From the NCBI GenBank assembly GCA_022829145.1, contig CM040747.1:41038613-41102612 (forward strand): a stretch of DNA of 64,000 nucleotides, in the 5' to 3' direction. This document shows positions 50,085 through 62,514 of the stretch, piece after piece; the stretch's first letter is position 1, and the number at the start of each line of letters is the position of its first letter. Origin of the DNA: Albula goreensis. Lineage: Eukaryota; Chordata; Actinopteri; Albuliformes; Albulidae. The position numbers and the translations under genes are program-made. Below the pieces are notes generated by a model. The model saw only the letters and a list, made by a program, of their open reading frames with translations. It had not been told where the DNA came from and ran no database searches.

Positions 50085-51180
50085 TCAGTCAGACTGCACA
50101 GAGACTGCACTGCTGCAGCTGGGACCTACTGCAGGTGCTTAGGGGGGAGGCACTGACCCGGGACACTGAGGGGTTCTGCTCCAGCACACTGAGCTTCACT
50201 GGTTCAGTTATAACTCTCTCACGCTCTGTATACTGACACAGTTGTAGCTGCAACTTAAACACAGCTCCACTGGTTCACTGAACTCCAAACATAACACTCA
50301 TATACTGACCTTGAATTCAACTGTCAGAATATCCAAGCCAATTCATATGAAAGCTGGGGGAAATTCAAGTCACAATTTCAAAAACATTCTAAAAAAATTG
50401 AAACTGCCCAGACGAATAAGTGCCAGTTCATGAAATTTATTTTTTTTAAGAAAAATCTGTTGACTATAAAGCAGTGGTATGTAACATGTCCCAGGAAATA
50501 GTAGCAGTGTTCACCAGGCAGGGCAGTCCAAAGTACTCTCACCCATCACACCTCACACAAGCTGCCATTACATACACTGACCACAGGAGGGAGACAGAGC
50601 CCATCTGTTGCTCAAGATTCAAGTCCATAATAACAGAGGAGACCCGAAGCTGCTGAGACACGCTATCTGAAATGTACTGTGATACTGTGTGATACATTTA
50701 AAACATTTTTTGATATTGAATATTGTTCCATATGTTTTTGGTAGCAGTAATGCCTGCTTTAGCTCTCTAAAACAAACTGGCTGAGTTGTAACTAATTTGT
50801 TGTGAGTTTGAAAAACTAATAGGTGTTTTTGATTTTATTTATTTCTTTAGTTTTCACTAAAATTGTATTTTACTGAAAAGACATATTTTTAGGATGAAAG
50901 AGCAAGATAACCCCATTGTGTTATGTGTAGAAGTAGCACATGAAATATGCAAACCAATAAGGTGTAAATAACAGGACCCAAAGAACTAAAGAATCACACC
51001 TTTCATCTGGCCCTTCACCTTAACACATGTATAACAGTAGAAAAGAAGCAGTAGTGTTAGCACAAACATTCAGCTTTCTGTCTGTGTGAAAACAGAAGAG
51101 AGAGTCTCAGCCCTCCATAGACACAGTGCTGTTCACGCCTCAGAGCTCCTCTAACTGTGTGTGACAGGATTTGTATAGAG
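50085..51180. repeat. V-unit 3' flank, shared with V2 and V3
   Basis: About 900 bp after V1 match the flanks after V2 and V3, including CACCAGGCAGGGCAGTCCAA and the block ending CAGTAGTGTTAGCA. In the V2 and V3 flanks LINE sequence begins at that point; here it does not. Confidence 0.85.
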
Positions 51181-51187
51181 GAAGGGG

Positions 51188-51195
51188 CTTTGCAT
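51188..51195 (+). promoter_or_regulatory. V2 promoter octamer, one mismatch
   Basis: CTTTGCAT, one base off ATTTGCAT, about 95 bp before the V2 start codon. Confidence 0.6.
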
Positions 51196-51288
51196 ACCTG
51201 TCCTGCCTCTCTGCTTCACACACTTTAAGACCCCAGTACTGATCAGTGACTGTCCAGCCCTTTCACACACACTGACACAGGCAGCACA

Positions 51289-51861
51289 ATGATGATGTCA
51301 CTCTCTCTACTGCTGGCAGTGCTGGGACTCCTTATTCAGGGTGAGAGACACTGATCACACTTTAATTTCTTTATCATTATTTTTCATACTATTATTGGTT
51401 ATGCTGAAGAAATATGGTCATTTCAGCTTAAATGTACAAGGATATCAGATCATTGTTGACTATAATGTTATATTGTGTGCACCTTCATTTCCTTTTTGTT
51501 TTCCAGATTTAATGTATATTAAGATCCATTCCCATGTTTTGTTTTTCAGGATCAATGGCAGAAATAGTTCTGACTCAGTCTCCAGCCCAGTCTGTTCAGC
51601 TGGGAGACACTGTCTCTATCAGCTGTACAGCCAGTCAGAGTGTTAAAAGTGATTACTCCAGCACTCTTTACCTTCACTGGTACCTGCAGAAACCTGGTCA
51701 AGCCCCTAAACTTCTCATTTATTATGCCACAACTCGCCAGTCTGGGATTCCTGATCGATTCAGTGGCAGTGGATCTGGGACTGACTTCACTCTGACCATC
51801 AGTGGAGTCCAGGCTGAAGATGCAGGAGATTACTACTGTCAGCAGAGCAAAAGTGGGTTAA
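51289..51861 (+). CDS. Ig light-chain V segment 2 (kappa-like), open frame
   Basis: The leader exon 51289-51340 ([17 protein letters not shown]) has donor GTGAGA. The V exon 51550-51861 follows acceptor GTTTTTCAG and reads [20 protein letters not shown], then [47 protein letters not shown] and [11 protein letters not shown]. It is closer to mammalian V-kappa (EIVLTQSP) than V1, V3 or V4 and belongs to a different subfamily, with a longer CDR1. With an intact recombination signal it is the best candidate for a functional V here. Confidence 0.95.
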
Positions 51862-51889
51862 CACAGTGATACAGCCCCGTACAAAAACC
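51862..51889 (+). other. V2 recombination signal (12-spacer)
   Basis: CACAGTG, 12-bp spacer ATACAGCCCCGT, nonamer ACAAAAACC. A 12-spacer signal after V is the kappa arrangement, pairing with 23-spacer J signals. Confidence 0.95.
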
Positions 51890-52871
51890 TCCCTCAGTCA
51901 GACTGCACAGAGACTGCACTGCTGCAGCTGGGACCTACTGCAGGTGCTGAGGGGGAGGCACTGACCCGGGACACTGAGGGGTTCTGCTCCAGCACACTGA
52001 GCTTCAGTGGTTTATAACTCTCTCATACTCTGTATACTGACACAGTTGTAGCTGCAACTTAAACACAGCTCCATTGGTTCACTGAACTCCAAAAATAACA
52101 CTCATATACTGACATTGAATTCAGTTGCCGGAATATCCAAGCCACTTTATGACAGATGGGGGAAATTCAAATGGCAGTGTGAAAAACATTCTAAAAATTC
52201 TAAACTGCCCCGATTACTCAGTGCCAGTTAATGAAAAGTATTTTCATGATACATGTTTTGACTATGAATCAGCTGCATATAACGTGTCCTCGTATGTTAT
52301 ATACAAAAATATACAAAAAAATAGTAGCAGTGTTCACCAGGCAGGGCAGTCCAAAGCGCTCTCCCCCATCACACTTCACACAAGCTGCTATTACATACAC
52401 TGACCAGAGGAGGGAGACAGAGCCCATCTGTTGCTCATGACACAACTGCATTATAACAGAGGAGACCTGAAGCTGCAGAGACACTCAGTGTGAAATATTC
52501 TGTGACACTGTGTGATACATGTAAAAATGTTTAATGACATTTAATATTGTTCCATGTGTTTGTGCAGTCTGCTTGGCTCTCTGTTGCAAATTGGCTGAGT
52601 TTGACAGAAAACTAACAGGTGTTTTTTTTTATTTATTTATTTTATTTTATTTTATTTTTAGTTTTCACTAAAATGCTGTTATCTTAATAAAAAACATATT
52701 TTGGGATGTAAGAGCAAGATGCCCCATTGTGTTGTATGTACAAGTAGCACATGAAATGTGCAACCCAATAAGGTACAAATAACAGGACCCAAAGAACTAA
52801 AGAATCACACCTTTCATCTGGCCCTTCACCTTAACACATGTATAACAGTAGAACAGAAGCAGTAGTGTTAG

Positions 52872-55120
52872 CAGGGAGAACAGCCGAGCTATCGCTGAGC
52901 TAAGAGAGGAGGCTGCCACTCTGAGGCAGGACAACCAGGCCCTGAGAGCCCAGCTGGCTGCTGTAAAAGAGCACATGCAACACAGGGAGAGATCTTTCAT
53001 CAAGGAGATACAGCACCTATGAGAGCAGCTTCAGGAGCTCATATGTACTTCATGTACCACTGGAAACACACACACTGACACACAAACCATTCCCCTCAAA
53101 ACAACACACCTTCCAATGACACAAACTACACTCTGTGCACAGCCCCCTGCCAAACTACTGGCCCAGAGAGACACAACCACTCCTCCTGACACAACACAAT
53201 CAACAGAGTCCAACAGCCCCCCCAGCACACAGGCCGACACCCCCTTCCCTCCCAGACTCGCACCCTTCCCCAAACACACACCCCTCTCTGCATTACAACC
53301 CCCAAGAAAACAACAAACACCACCAGAAGCTGAAGAGTCCTTGTAATGGCTCTTTGACTAAAGTCCCCCTGTGCCACGGGTCACCATCCTTAAAGTCCAC
53401 ACCAGCCTCACAGCACTGCCCAGCCCCCCAGGGCCCCTCCAGCACCCATCCACCTGCAGAGCTCCAGCCCTGTACCTCCCAGAGCACACCCCCAGCAGAA
53501 TAAACCCAGCTACACTGCAGCCCTGTACCTCCCAGAGCACACCCCCAGCAGAATAAACCCAGCTACACTGCAGCCCTGTACCTCCCAGAGCACACCCACA
53601 GCAGAATAAACCCAGCTACACTCCAGCCCTGTACCTCCCAGAGCACACCCCCAGCAGAATAAACCCAGTTACACTGCAGCCCTGTACCTCCCAGAGCATA
53701 CCCCCATGAGAATAAACCCAGCTACACTCCAGCCCTGTACCTCCCAGAGCATACCCCAAGCAGAATAAACCCAGCTACACTGCAGCCCTGTACCTCCCAG
53801 AGCACACCCCCAGCAGAATAAACCCAGCTACACTGCAGCCCTGTACCTCCCAGAGCACACCCCCATCAGAATAAACCCAGCTACCCAGCTCCCAGAGCAC
53901 ACTGCAGAATAAACCCAGCTACACCTACCTCCCAGAGCACACCCCCAGCAGAATAAACCCAGCTACACTGCAGCCCTGTACCTCCCAGAGCACACCCCCA
54001 TCAGAATAAACCCAGCTACACTGCAGCCCTGTACCTCCCAGAGCACACCCCCAGCAGAATAAACCCAGCTACACTGCAGCCCTTACCTCACCTCCTGCCC
54101 CACCAGCCCCTGCTTCTGAGCTGGGTGAGATCAAACACCTGCTCACCATCCTGTGTGCCAGGCTGCTCAATCACATGTTGGTCAATACATTGTAAAATAT
54201 TTAATATGTGTAACTTAACATTGAAATAATTCCTACCATGAAAAAGTTTGATTTCAAATATGTGTTTTTGTTTCACATAAAAATGCCGTGATCCTTTGAT
54301 TCAGACCCTGAATTCCTCAATGTGTCTCAGATGTTGATACTTTAATTCTAGTTGAAACTTGGTCCTCCAGGCGATGGTGAAATAATTGTGCCCTCAATTA
54401 AAAGAAGGGAGGTGCGGCATGGCAGAGACTCAGGGGGTATTGGTACAAAGGGGAACTTACCAAACACATCACAGCTGTGAAAAAAAGAATCAACTCATAT
54501 TTGGCTAAAAATAAATAAAATAAACATTGCAAATTGGGAAAATGATGCATACCTGTTTGCAGTTTACTCTGCCCCACACAAGTCTCCTTATTATAATGAA
54601 GAAACTTTAATACCCTGCACACACAGACCTGCCATTTCCAGGCCCACAGTAATGTGCTGCTGTATGGAGACTTCAGTGCAAGAACTGGGACAGAACCTGA
54701 TTTTACTGACCCACAGGGAAACAGCCATGTGTTTGGGAATGCCCCTCTGTACCAACCAACAAACAGCAAAAGAAAGAACCCCGACAGCACAGTGAATAAG
54801 AACGGTAAGGAGTTAGTGCATCCCCCTGTCAAGCCTAAGCGCGTATATCATTAATGGCAGGATCAGAGGGGACTCTTTAGGTCGGCTCACATATTGCTCG
54901 GCTCTCGGGGCTTGTGTTGTGGAATATGCTGCATCTGACATGGACCCCTCCTCCATCAATGCATTCACTGACAGTGTCAAACTCCCCTATCAGACCGTAA
55001 TCAAATCAGTGTGTTTCTGGAAAGATCTGAACAAACCAGAGACTCTCATACAGAGCCCAGTAAGCTGTATAACCTACATAAATCATACAGAGGGCTGAAA
55101 ACAGTGCAGATGATTTCATC
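52872..55120 (+). mobile_element. LINE remnant downstream of V2 (related to the L2/CR1-like family)
   Basis: Starts in ORF1 with a coiled coil (AIAELREEAATLRQDNQALR, then QLAAVKEHMQHRERS), then Pro/Thr-rich sequence. The esterase-like part is deleted near 53340, then a 53-bp minisatellite follows, then the ORF2 endonuclease at 54620-54960 (MLLYGDFSARTG, RGDSLGRLTYCSALG). It is broken in several places. The family is related to, but distinct from, the copies at 3.8 and 13.4 kb. Confidence 0.75.
53463..54086. repeat. 53-bp minisatellite within LINE, about 12 units
   Basis: Unit CCCAGCTACACTGCAGCCCT plus GTACCTCCCAGAGCACACCC plus CCAGCAGAATAAA. Each unit ends with AATAAA. The paralogous LINE copy at 59220-59270 has a single unit, so the array grew after the two copies separated. 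Confidence 0.95.
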
Positions 55121-55124
55121 AATG

Positions 55125-56440
55125 CAATGAGTTCAGATGAATTAACTGACTCTATTAACATGTTCATCAATACGCCCTACCTAAATAACAGAGCAGGACT
55201 AAACCACAGCGCCCCCATCTGCTCCCATATGCCATGGGGATTGTGTCTCCTCAGGTTATACAGCACTGAGTTTATTCTGTATTACACTCACTGCTTTGCT
55301 TATAGATATAATACCTTACTCAATGGGATCCTATTATATCCCAAAATCAGTTTTGTTTGTATGATTTTTTTTTTTTTTTTTTTTAATATCAGGCCCAAAG
55401 AAAATACATGAACATATTTTAATTCTCACTGCCACATTTATTGAACCATAAAGGATAGATAAGCAAATTCTATTATATTTACAAATGTAATACTCCAGAA
55501 TAATCTGTTCCTCAGAGAGCTGCTGTCTTTTGGCCCTGCTGTCCTGGGACCAGAAAATGAACAGTGGAGAGTGAACAAACTATGTGTGTTATAAAGTGCA
55601 GCCATCTCACATCACAACCTCTCAGACGAGAGTCATGAATATCATATCAAATACAACTGAATGATTCTGAGCTCAAGAAAATGATAGTGAAACTGATATT
55701 TCAATGAAAAGTCATATTGATTCTGTGGAATATTATAATCAGGGAAACAGGAATCTTGAGTCTCAGTGTCCCTGGCTGTTGTGCAGGAGGTGCAGAGAAG
55801 GCTCGGGGTAACTTTATTTAACACCCTCCTGCCCTATACAGCCAAAGGAAGAGACTTTTGGGGACTGATTGCCTATCTGTTGTTTATTTGTAAATATTCA
55901 CAGTTTCTTCATTATTAATAAATTTTGTTTCACTTTAATAAATTTGTCACCGTTCATTTTTCTGTGTTGTCCTCTTGTTGACCGCTCACCATCCTCACAT
56001 GTGACATTAATCAGATTTTGAAAGAGGTCAACTACTTGATGACAGAATTGCAGATGCTTTAATCACTAAAATGACAAGCACACAAAATGATTTTATGTGT
56101 CAAAATGAACAGTGCCAAAATCAGGACAGTGTATTTTCATCAAGGAACAACTGCAACTTGAAAGTGTAACAGTGATTCACAAGTTGGATCTCATCCATGG
56201 AGACAGACAAATGCTTAACAGGATTCTGATGAAAAGTCAACAATGAGCCCCAAAAATGAGCTCAGAAGTGAATCTGCACCTCACTTATACAGCCAGTGCA
56301 GATGCAGTCATAGTGCTCTCCCTTTTAAGCAGCAGGGTCTTCTAAACCACCCTGCAATGTCATGATTGTAATTTCTGTAAATGTTAATGTGTGAAGTGAA
56401 CTGTGACTCTATGTCAAACCAGAGTGACTGACACCTCTGC
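55125..56440. other. Between V2 and V3, no gene seen
   Basis: AT-rich, with a T tract at 55367-55384. Sequence near 55850-56000 is U-rich with AATAAA-like words and could be old retroelement DNA. Nothing firm. Confidence 0.35.
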
Positions 56441-56542
56441 TGCTGTCCTGGTGCTGCTGTTGAACTCTCTCTCTGTCACAGCCCACAGTCTCCAGTCCAC
56501 AGCACTGCTGGGCTACAAGTGCCTGCTGTACCCAGGAAGACC

Positions 56543-56550
56543 ATTTGCAG
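56543..56550 (+). promoter_or_regulatory. V3 promoter octamer, mutated
   Basis: ATTTGCAG instead of ATTTGCAT. V1 and V4 keep the perfect octamer in otherwise matching flanks. Confidence 0.6.
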
Positions 56551-56644
56551 AGAAGACACTTTGCATTGGCAGCACATGCTTCAGTGCTCTGGGAGTGTTT
56601 ATAGTCCTGTGAGTTTAACACTTGATGACTGAGAGCTGTCCTTC

Positions 56645-57190
56645 ATGGCAACAGAACCCACAGCAACAATGACTTTTATCACCATCTTCATCTGGGCACT
56701 TGCTTTCTGCATTCAGGGTGAGATTTAAAAAACAATTCAAATAATGTCTTCAATTTTAATGGAATGGAAGTACAAAAAGTAAATTTATTCAGAAATGTGT
56801 ATTTTTGTGACATCTAATGTGACAATGGATAATATTGTTTTATTTTTTTTTTATTCTTCTCTTCAGAATGCACAGGACAGGTGACTGTGACTCAGACTCC
56901 TGCTGGTAAATCTGCTCTCATAGGAGACACTGTCACCCTGAGCTGTAGAACCAGCCCTGCAGTTAAACATACTGTGGTAATCAACCTTGGCCTGGTATCA
57001 GCAGAAACCTGGAGAAGCTCCTAAACTCCTGATCTACTATGCAACATCACGTAACTCAGGGATTCCTGATCGATTCAGTGGCAGTGGATCTGGGACTGAC
57101 TTCACTCTGACCATCAGTGGAGTCCAGGCTGAAGATGCAGGAGATTACTACTGTCAGAGTGAACATTGGATCAGCAGTAGTGTGTGTTCA
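56645..57190 (+). pseudogene. Ig light-chain V segment 3 (kappa-like), frameshift
   Basis: The leader exon 56645-56717 is like that of V1. The V exon starts at 56867 after acceptor TTCTCTTCAG and reads [20 protein letters not shown] and LSCRTSPAV. A 1-nt excess within CDR1 (between the AGC of CDR1 and the Trp near 56990) puts [19 protein letters not shown] and [12 protein letters not shown] in another frame. Otherwise it is intact, with a canonical recombination signal. It could still act as a gene-conversion donor. Confidence 0.88.
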
Positions 57191-57218
57191 CACAGTGATA
57201 GAGAGCCGTACAAAAACC
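57191..57218 (+). other. V3 recombination signal (12-spacer)
   Basis: CACAGTG, spacer ATAGAGAGCCGT, nonamer ACAAAAACC. Confidence 0.93.
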
Positions 57219-58171
57219 TCCCTCAGTCAGACTGCACAGAGACTGCACTGCTGCAGCTGGGACCTACTGCAGGTGCTGAGGGGGAGGCACTGACCCGGGA
57301 CACTGAGGGTTCTGCTCCAGCACACTGAGCTTCAGTGGTTCAGTTATAACTCTCTCACACTCTGTATAGCTGACACAGCTCCATTGTTCACTGAACTGCA
57401 AAATAACACTCAAATACTGACATTGAATTTAATTTTCAGAATATCCAAGCCAATTAATGACAGACTGGGGAAATTCAAGTGGCAGTGTTCAAAACATTCT
57501 AAAAATTCCAAACTGCTCAGACAAATAAGTGTCAGTTAATGAAAACTATTTTCATGAAAAATGTTTTGACTATGAAGCAGTGGTATATAACATGTCCCAG
57601 GAAATAGTCGCAGTGTTCACCAGGCAGGGCAGTCCAAAGTACTCTCCCCCATCACACCACACACAAGCTGCCATTACATACACTGACCACAGGAGGGAGA
57701 CAGAGCCCATCTGTTGCTCATGATTCACGTACATTACAATGGAAGAGACCCGAAGCTGCAGAGACGCGCTATGTGAAATATACTGTGATACTGTGTGACA
57801 CATGTACTGTGTGATACATGTAAAAACGTTTAATGATATTTAATATTGTTCCATCTGTTTGTGGTAGCAGTAATTCCTGCTTTAGCTCTCTGTAGCAAAT
57901 TGGCTGAATTTTGAAAAAACAGGTGTTTTTATGTATATTGATTTTTTTATTTTTTTTTTACTTTACAAAAATTGTGTTATCTTACCGAAAATACATATTT
58001 TGGGATGTAAGAGCAAGATGACCCCATTGTGTTGTATGTACAAGTGGCACATGAAATGTGCAACCCAATAAGATACAAATAACAGGACCCATAGAACTAA
58101 AGAATCACACCTTTCATCTGGCCCTTCACCTTAACACATGTATAACAGTAGAACAGAAGCAGTAGTGTTAG

Positions 58172-59280
58172 CAGGGAGAACAGCCGAGCTATCGCTGAGC
58201 TAAGAGAGGAGGCTGCCACTCTGAGGCAGGACAACCAGGCCCTGAGAGCCCAGCTGGCTGCTGTAAAAGAGCACATGCAACACAGGGAGAGATCTTTCAT
58301 CAAGGAGATACAGCACCTATGAGAGCAGCTTCAGGAGCTCATATGTACTTCATGTACCACTGGAAACACACACACTGACACACAAACCATTCCCCTCAAA
58401 ACAACACACCTTCCAATGACACAAACTACACTCTGTGCACAGCCCCTGCCAAACTACTGGCCCAGAGAGACACAACCACTCCTCCTGACACAACGCAATC
58501 AACAGAGTCCAACAGCCCCCCCAGCACACAGGCCGACACCCCTCCCTCCCAGACTCACACCCTTCCCCAAACACACACCCCTCTCTGCATTACAACCCCC
58601 AACAGAAAACAACAAACACCACCAGAAGCTGAAGAGGTCCTTCTCATGGACTCAATGGGAAGTTTTTTGAATCCAAAAAGCTATTCCCAGCCCAAAAAGT
58701 AAAGGCTATGTGCTGCAGTAACACAGCACGGGCCCTGGAGCTTCTCAAACAGGACACACTGGGGAGCACTCACTGGGACCAATGACCTGCATCGCCTGCG
58801 CCACAACACCGCCAGCGCAGAGAGGAGGGGAGCCGAGAGAGCCTCCCAGGAGTCTCCTGATAGCCGGGTGATCATCTCCACCCTGCTGCCTTGCACCGAC
58901 GTCTCCCCCCATGTGATCAGAGACATCAATGTGGAGATGGCCAGAGGACGTGCTGCACCTGGCTCACCACCCCACCATCAGCCCATGGCACCTCTACGAT
59001 GGGCAGCATTTACACCATGAGGGTGTGAAGCTCTTTGCCAAAAGTCTAAAAGACGTAGCATTGGGCTGTAACCCACTCAGCCCCCCCGCACCATCAATCG
59101 AGCCCGAGTCAGGGTGCAGCCCCCCTGTGCCACGGGTCACCGTCCTTAAAGTCCACACCAGCCTCACAGCACTGCCCAGCCCCCAGGGCCCCTCCAGCAC
59201 CCATCCACCTGCAGAGCTCCAGCCCTGTACCTCCCAGAGCACACCCCCAGCAGAATAAACCCAGCTACACTGCAGTCATA
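58172..59280 (+). mobile_element. LINE ORF1 remnant downstream of V3
   Basis: Nearly the same as 52872-53340, starting at the same junction, and continuing into an esterase-like stretch (TNDLHRLRHNTAS, VIISTLLPCTDVSPHVI) that is deleted in the V2 copy. It ends near 59280 after one unit of the 53-bp repeat. The upstream coiled coil has a stop after IKEIQHL. Confidence 0.8.
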
Positions 59281-59284
59281 CTGC

Positions 59285-59935
59285 ATGATCATTAAACAGC
59301 CTTACAGCCCTAAACAGAGTGTGGACTTATTTTTGCCATGAGATGTCTTAAGACTCTTCACTTATTCCACACTCAGGTAATGGTGCCTCTCACTCACTGC
59401 TAATGGTTTATATCAGTGCAGCTTAACTCAGCTCATCAAGACTTTCCCCTGATCCAGTCCTTTTACTCAGGACACAGAGCTGCTCTGCTCCCATCCCTTT
59501 CAAAGCTACTGTGTCAGTAATAAAACCAGGTGCTTCTGATAATCTTTGGTGAGCACTGGGTTCTGTATGTCCATCTTCATCACAGTTCACATGTTGCTGG
59601 TTAAATGTTTTCATGTGGAGTGCAGTGACCTGTGTTTCTCACAAAGAGGAGAGTTAATCAAATATCAAACTGATACTAGCTGATGTTAGCCAGAAGGTTT
59701 TAGGTAACATGATAAAAAGCCAAGATAGAAAAAGAGAGTGAAAGTATGAAGAAAAAGATTCTAAAGATTGAGACACATGTGCTTAAAATGTCCCCTATTG
59801 GATGTTGTTCTGCTGTCTTACTAATTAATATTAGAATTGGCATATGCAAATTATCATAGAACATAATTGCATATGTTTAAGTGCATTTTTATGTGCAATA
59901 TATAACCTGAACATGACAGTGAGATCCCAAAAATC
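59285..59935. other. Between LINE remnant and V4, no gene seen
   Basis: No recognised element. The V-unit 5' flank homology starts at about 59940. Confidence 0.4.
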
Positions 59936-60044
59936 TGTTCCTTGCTGTCCTGGTGCTGCTGTTGAACTCTCTCTCTGTCACAGCCCACAGTCTCCAGTCC
60001 ACAGCACTGCTGGGCTACAAGTGCCTGCTGTACCCAGGAAGACC

Positions 60045-60052
60045 ATTTGCAT
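60045..60052 (+). promoter_or_regulatory. V4 promoter octamer
   Basis: Perfect ATTTGCAT about 97 bp before the leader ATG. Confidence 0.8.
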
Positions 60053-60148
60053 AGAGAAGACACTTTGCATTGGCAGCACATGCTTCAGTGCTCTGGGAGT
60101 GTTTATAGTCCTGTGAGTTTAACACTTGATGACTGAGAGCTGTCCTTC

Positions 60149-60679
60149 ATGGCAACAGAACCCACAGCAACAATGACTTTTATCACCATCTTCATCTGGG
60201 CACTCGCTTTCTGCATTCAGGGTGAGATTTATAAAGCAATCAAATATGCATGATGTGAATATACCATATATTTGTTCAAAATTTTATTATTTTACTATTT
60301 TTATTACATGCATAAAAATACAGTATAATTACGGTTATTCTTCTTATTCTTCTTTACAGAATGCACAGGACAGGTGACTGTGACTCAGACTCCTGCTGGT
60401 AAATCTGCTCTCATAGGAGACACTGTCACCCTCAGCTGTAAAACCAGCCCTGCTGTATACAACAACAATAATTTACACTGGTACCAGCAGAAACCTGGAG
60501 AAGCTCCTAAACTCCTGATCTAGTATGGGCAACATCAGCGTACTCAGGGATTCCTGATCGATTCAGTGGCAGTGGATCTGGGACTGACTTCACTCTGACC
60601 ATCAGTGGAGTCCAGGCTGAAGATGCAGGAGATTATTACTGTCAGAGTTACCACTACATCAGCAGTAGCAGGGAGTTTA
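60149..60679 (+). pseudogene. Ig light-chain V segment 4 (kappa-like), broken
   Basis: The leader exon 60149-60221 is intact. The V exon begins at 60360 after acceptor TTCTTTACAG and reads [28 protein letters not shown] and [16 protein letters not shown], then TAG where V3 has a Tyr codon, and a frameshift a few bases later within CDR2. The remainder ([27 protein letters not shown]) is preserved in another frame. It has a canonical recombination signal. Confidence 0.9.
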
Positions 60680-60707
60680 CACAGTGATAGAGAGCCGTAC
60701 AAAAACC
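60680..60707 (+). other. V4 recombination signal (12-spacer)
   Basis: CACAGTG, spacer ATAGAGAGCCGT, nonamer ACAAAAACC. Confidence 0.93.
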
Positions 60708-60709
60708 TC

Positions 60710-62510
60710 CCTCAGTCAGACTGCACAGTGACTGCACTGCTGCAGCTGGGACCTACTGCAGGTGCTGAGGGGGGAGGCACTGACCTGGGACACTGAGGGG
60801 TTCTGCTCCAGCACACTGAGCTTCAGTGGTTCAGTTATAACTTCCAGAAGCTCTCACACCTAATATAATATTTGAGCATTTTCATGTCTGTACATCCAAC
60901 AGTTTCAAAGCCCCACATATTAATAATTATTGTTATATGAAATACCTTTTTTAAAAATAAGTGAATTTAACCAAGTCAAACACAGTACAGAAAACTTGCA
61001 ACTGGATTACATGCATGAAGCAGTTTTCCATATTCACTCTCAATAAAAGCTTGAACAGGAACTTTACACAATTACTCCCAATCACAATTAATATACCATA
61101 ATATCAAACATGGTTTTTTGGGTAGGTTTCCATAAGAGGAAACTTGTTTTACATTTTTAATGACAGAAAGTAGGGTCATGAATTAAGGAATGATTTAGAA
61201 ACATAGCTTAAATCTGTCAGAGAGACTGAACTAGTCAGGATCTGTAGTGTTGAACTGGATTGGACAGCGGTGCTGTTTCCATCAACAGCTTCACACCTGA
61301 GCTGACTCTTCCTCACCCTTACAGCTGTTACTGTATTATCCTCAACAATACTACGGTCACTTGGGTGCCACCTCAGTCCCTTGTGTTGAATACAGTGTGA
61401 AAGTGAGGCACTATCGGCCCCTCCATTGGACTGATGTGTGTTCTACAGAGGTGTTTCATAATCATTATTATGGTGTCTCTGTGGTTCTTCTCAAATAGAG
61501 ACCATATAACCCCTCTTATATCACAGTAGGATGGCTCCCCCTTGTGGTGTGGAAAATCGTTGCTGTCCTGACTAGTTATTTATCAGTATGTTGCCCAGAC
61601 TGATATTATTAAATACATATTGGTTTGTCTGAATCATACAACAGAATGTTGTAATCTTAGCATCAAATGGCCCTCATTTGATGAGGTCAGCACAAACAGT
61701 CTTTAAACAGATAACCATATGGAATAACACATACCCTTTGCTCATGGTAATCTGCAACTATTCACATCATATGCATGATTTCATAGTGAGCGCTGTAGCG
61801 TGGGCGCTCTCTTACTGCGTAACCAAATGCATTTATTTGGAGCTGGTGCTGATCAGGACATCCTAAGACAGAGGAGAGAGACTCATGTGTGCTGGCAGGT
61901 AGAGGCATCCTTGATTCCATGGTGATGGCCAGGAGCCACGTGAGCACAGAGCCTTGGTAGACTCTCAGCCTCTGTCCCCACATCATCTCCTCCAGCAGAG
62001 GCATAAGCAGAGGAACTGCTGTGTGGAGACAATTCAACAGACTCAGCAAGAGCCTGAGAACGAGGTGAACAGTCAGAGGCTGGCTGCTCATTAAGTGGAG
62101 CCAAGCAGACTGGGTGAACTAGAGCTCTAACTCAGAGCTAGACCTACATAAATCAGACTCAAGGTAAATGTTAGCAGTGTAAGGTGAGAAGTGTCTGAGA
62201 GTCTTTCTTCTCTGACTGATAAAACTCTTGGAGAAATGAACAGTTTGTCAATCTAACATGGTCTACTCATTTGAACAGCATGCCCATATATTTAAAGTTA
62301 AATGTACATAAAAGCAGTACATTATAATTTTCATTCATAACATCTTGATCTGCTCTGATCTATGTGCATAATCACTGGGTATGAAATACAGACACTGATA
62401 TAACTCCCTTCACCCAGCTCTGTCATGGATAGTAGTTAGAACAGTGTGCTTCAATAAATCTGAGAATATTATTTTCAGACAGAAAACATATCAATGATAC
62501 CATCCTCTAA
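60710..62510. other. Downstream of V cluster, no gene seen
   Basis: I looked for a J segment (FGxGT with an upstream 23-spacer signal) and an Ig constant exon and found neither. Short frames have no recognised domain. Confidence 0.5.
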
Positions 62511-62514
62511 TCAA

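Noticed and set aside
60710-62510. J segments or an Ig constant exon after V4
   Set aside because: No FGxGT motif with a 23-spacer signal and no constant-domain Cys/Trp pattern found; the V cluster has no J/C in this window.
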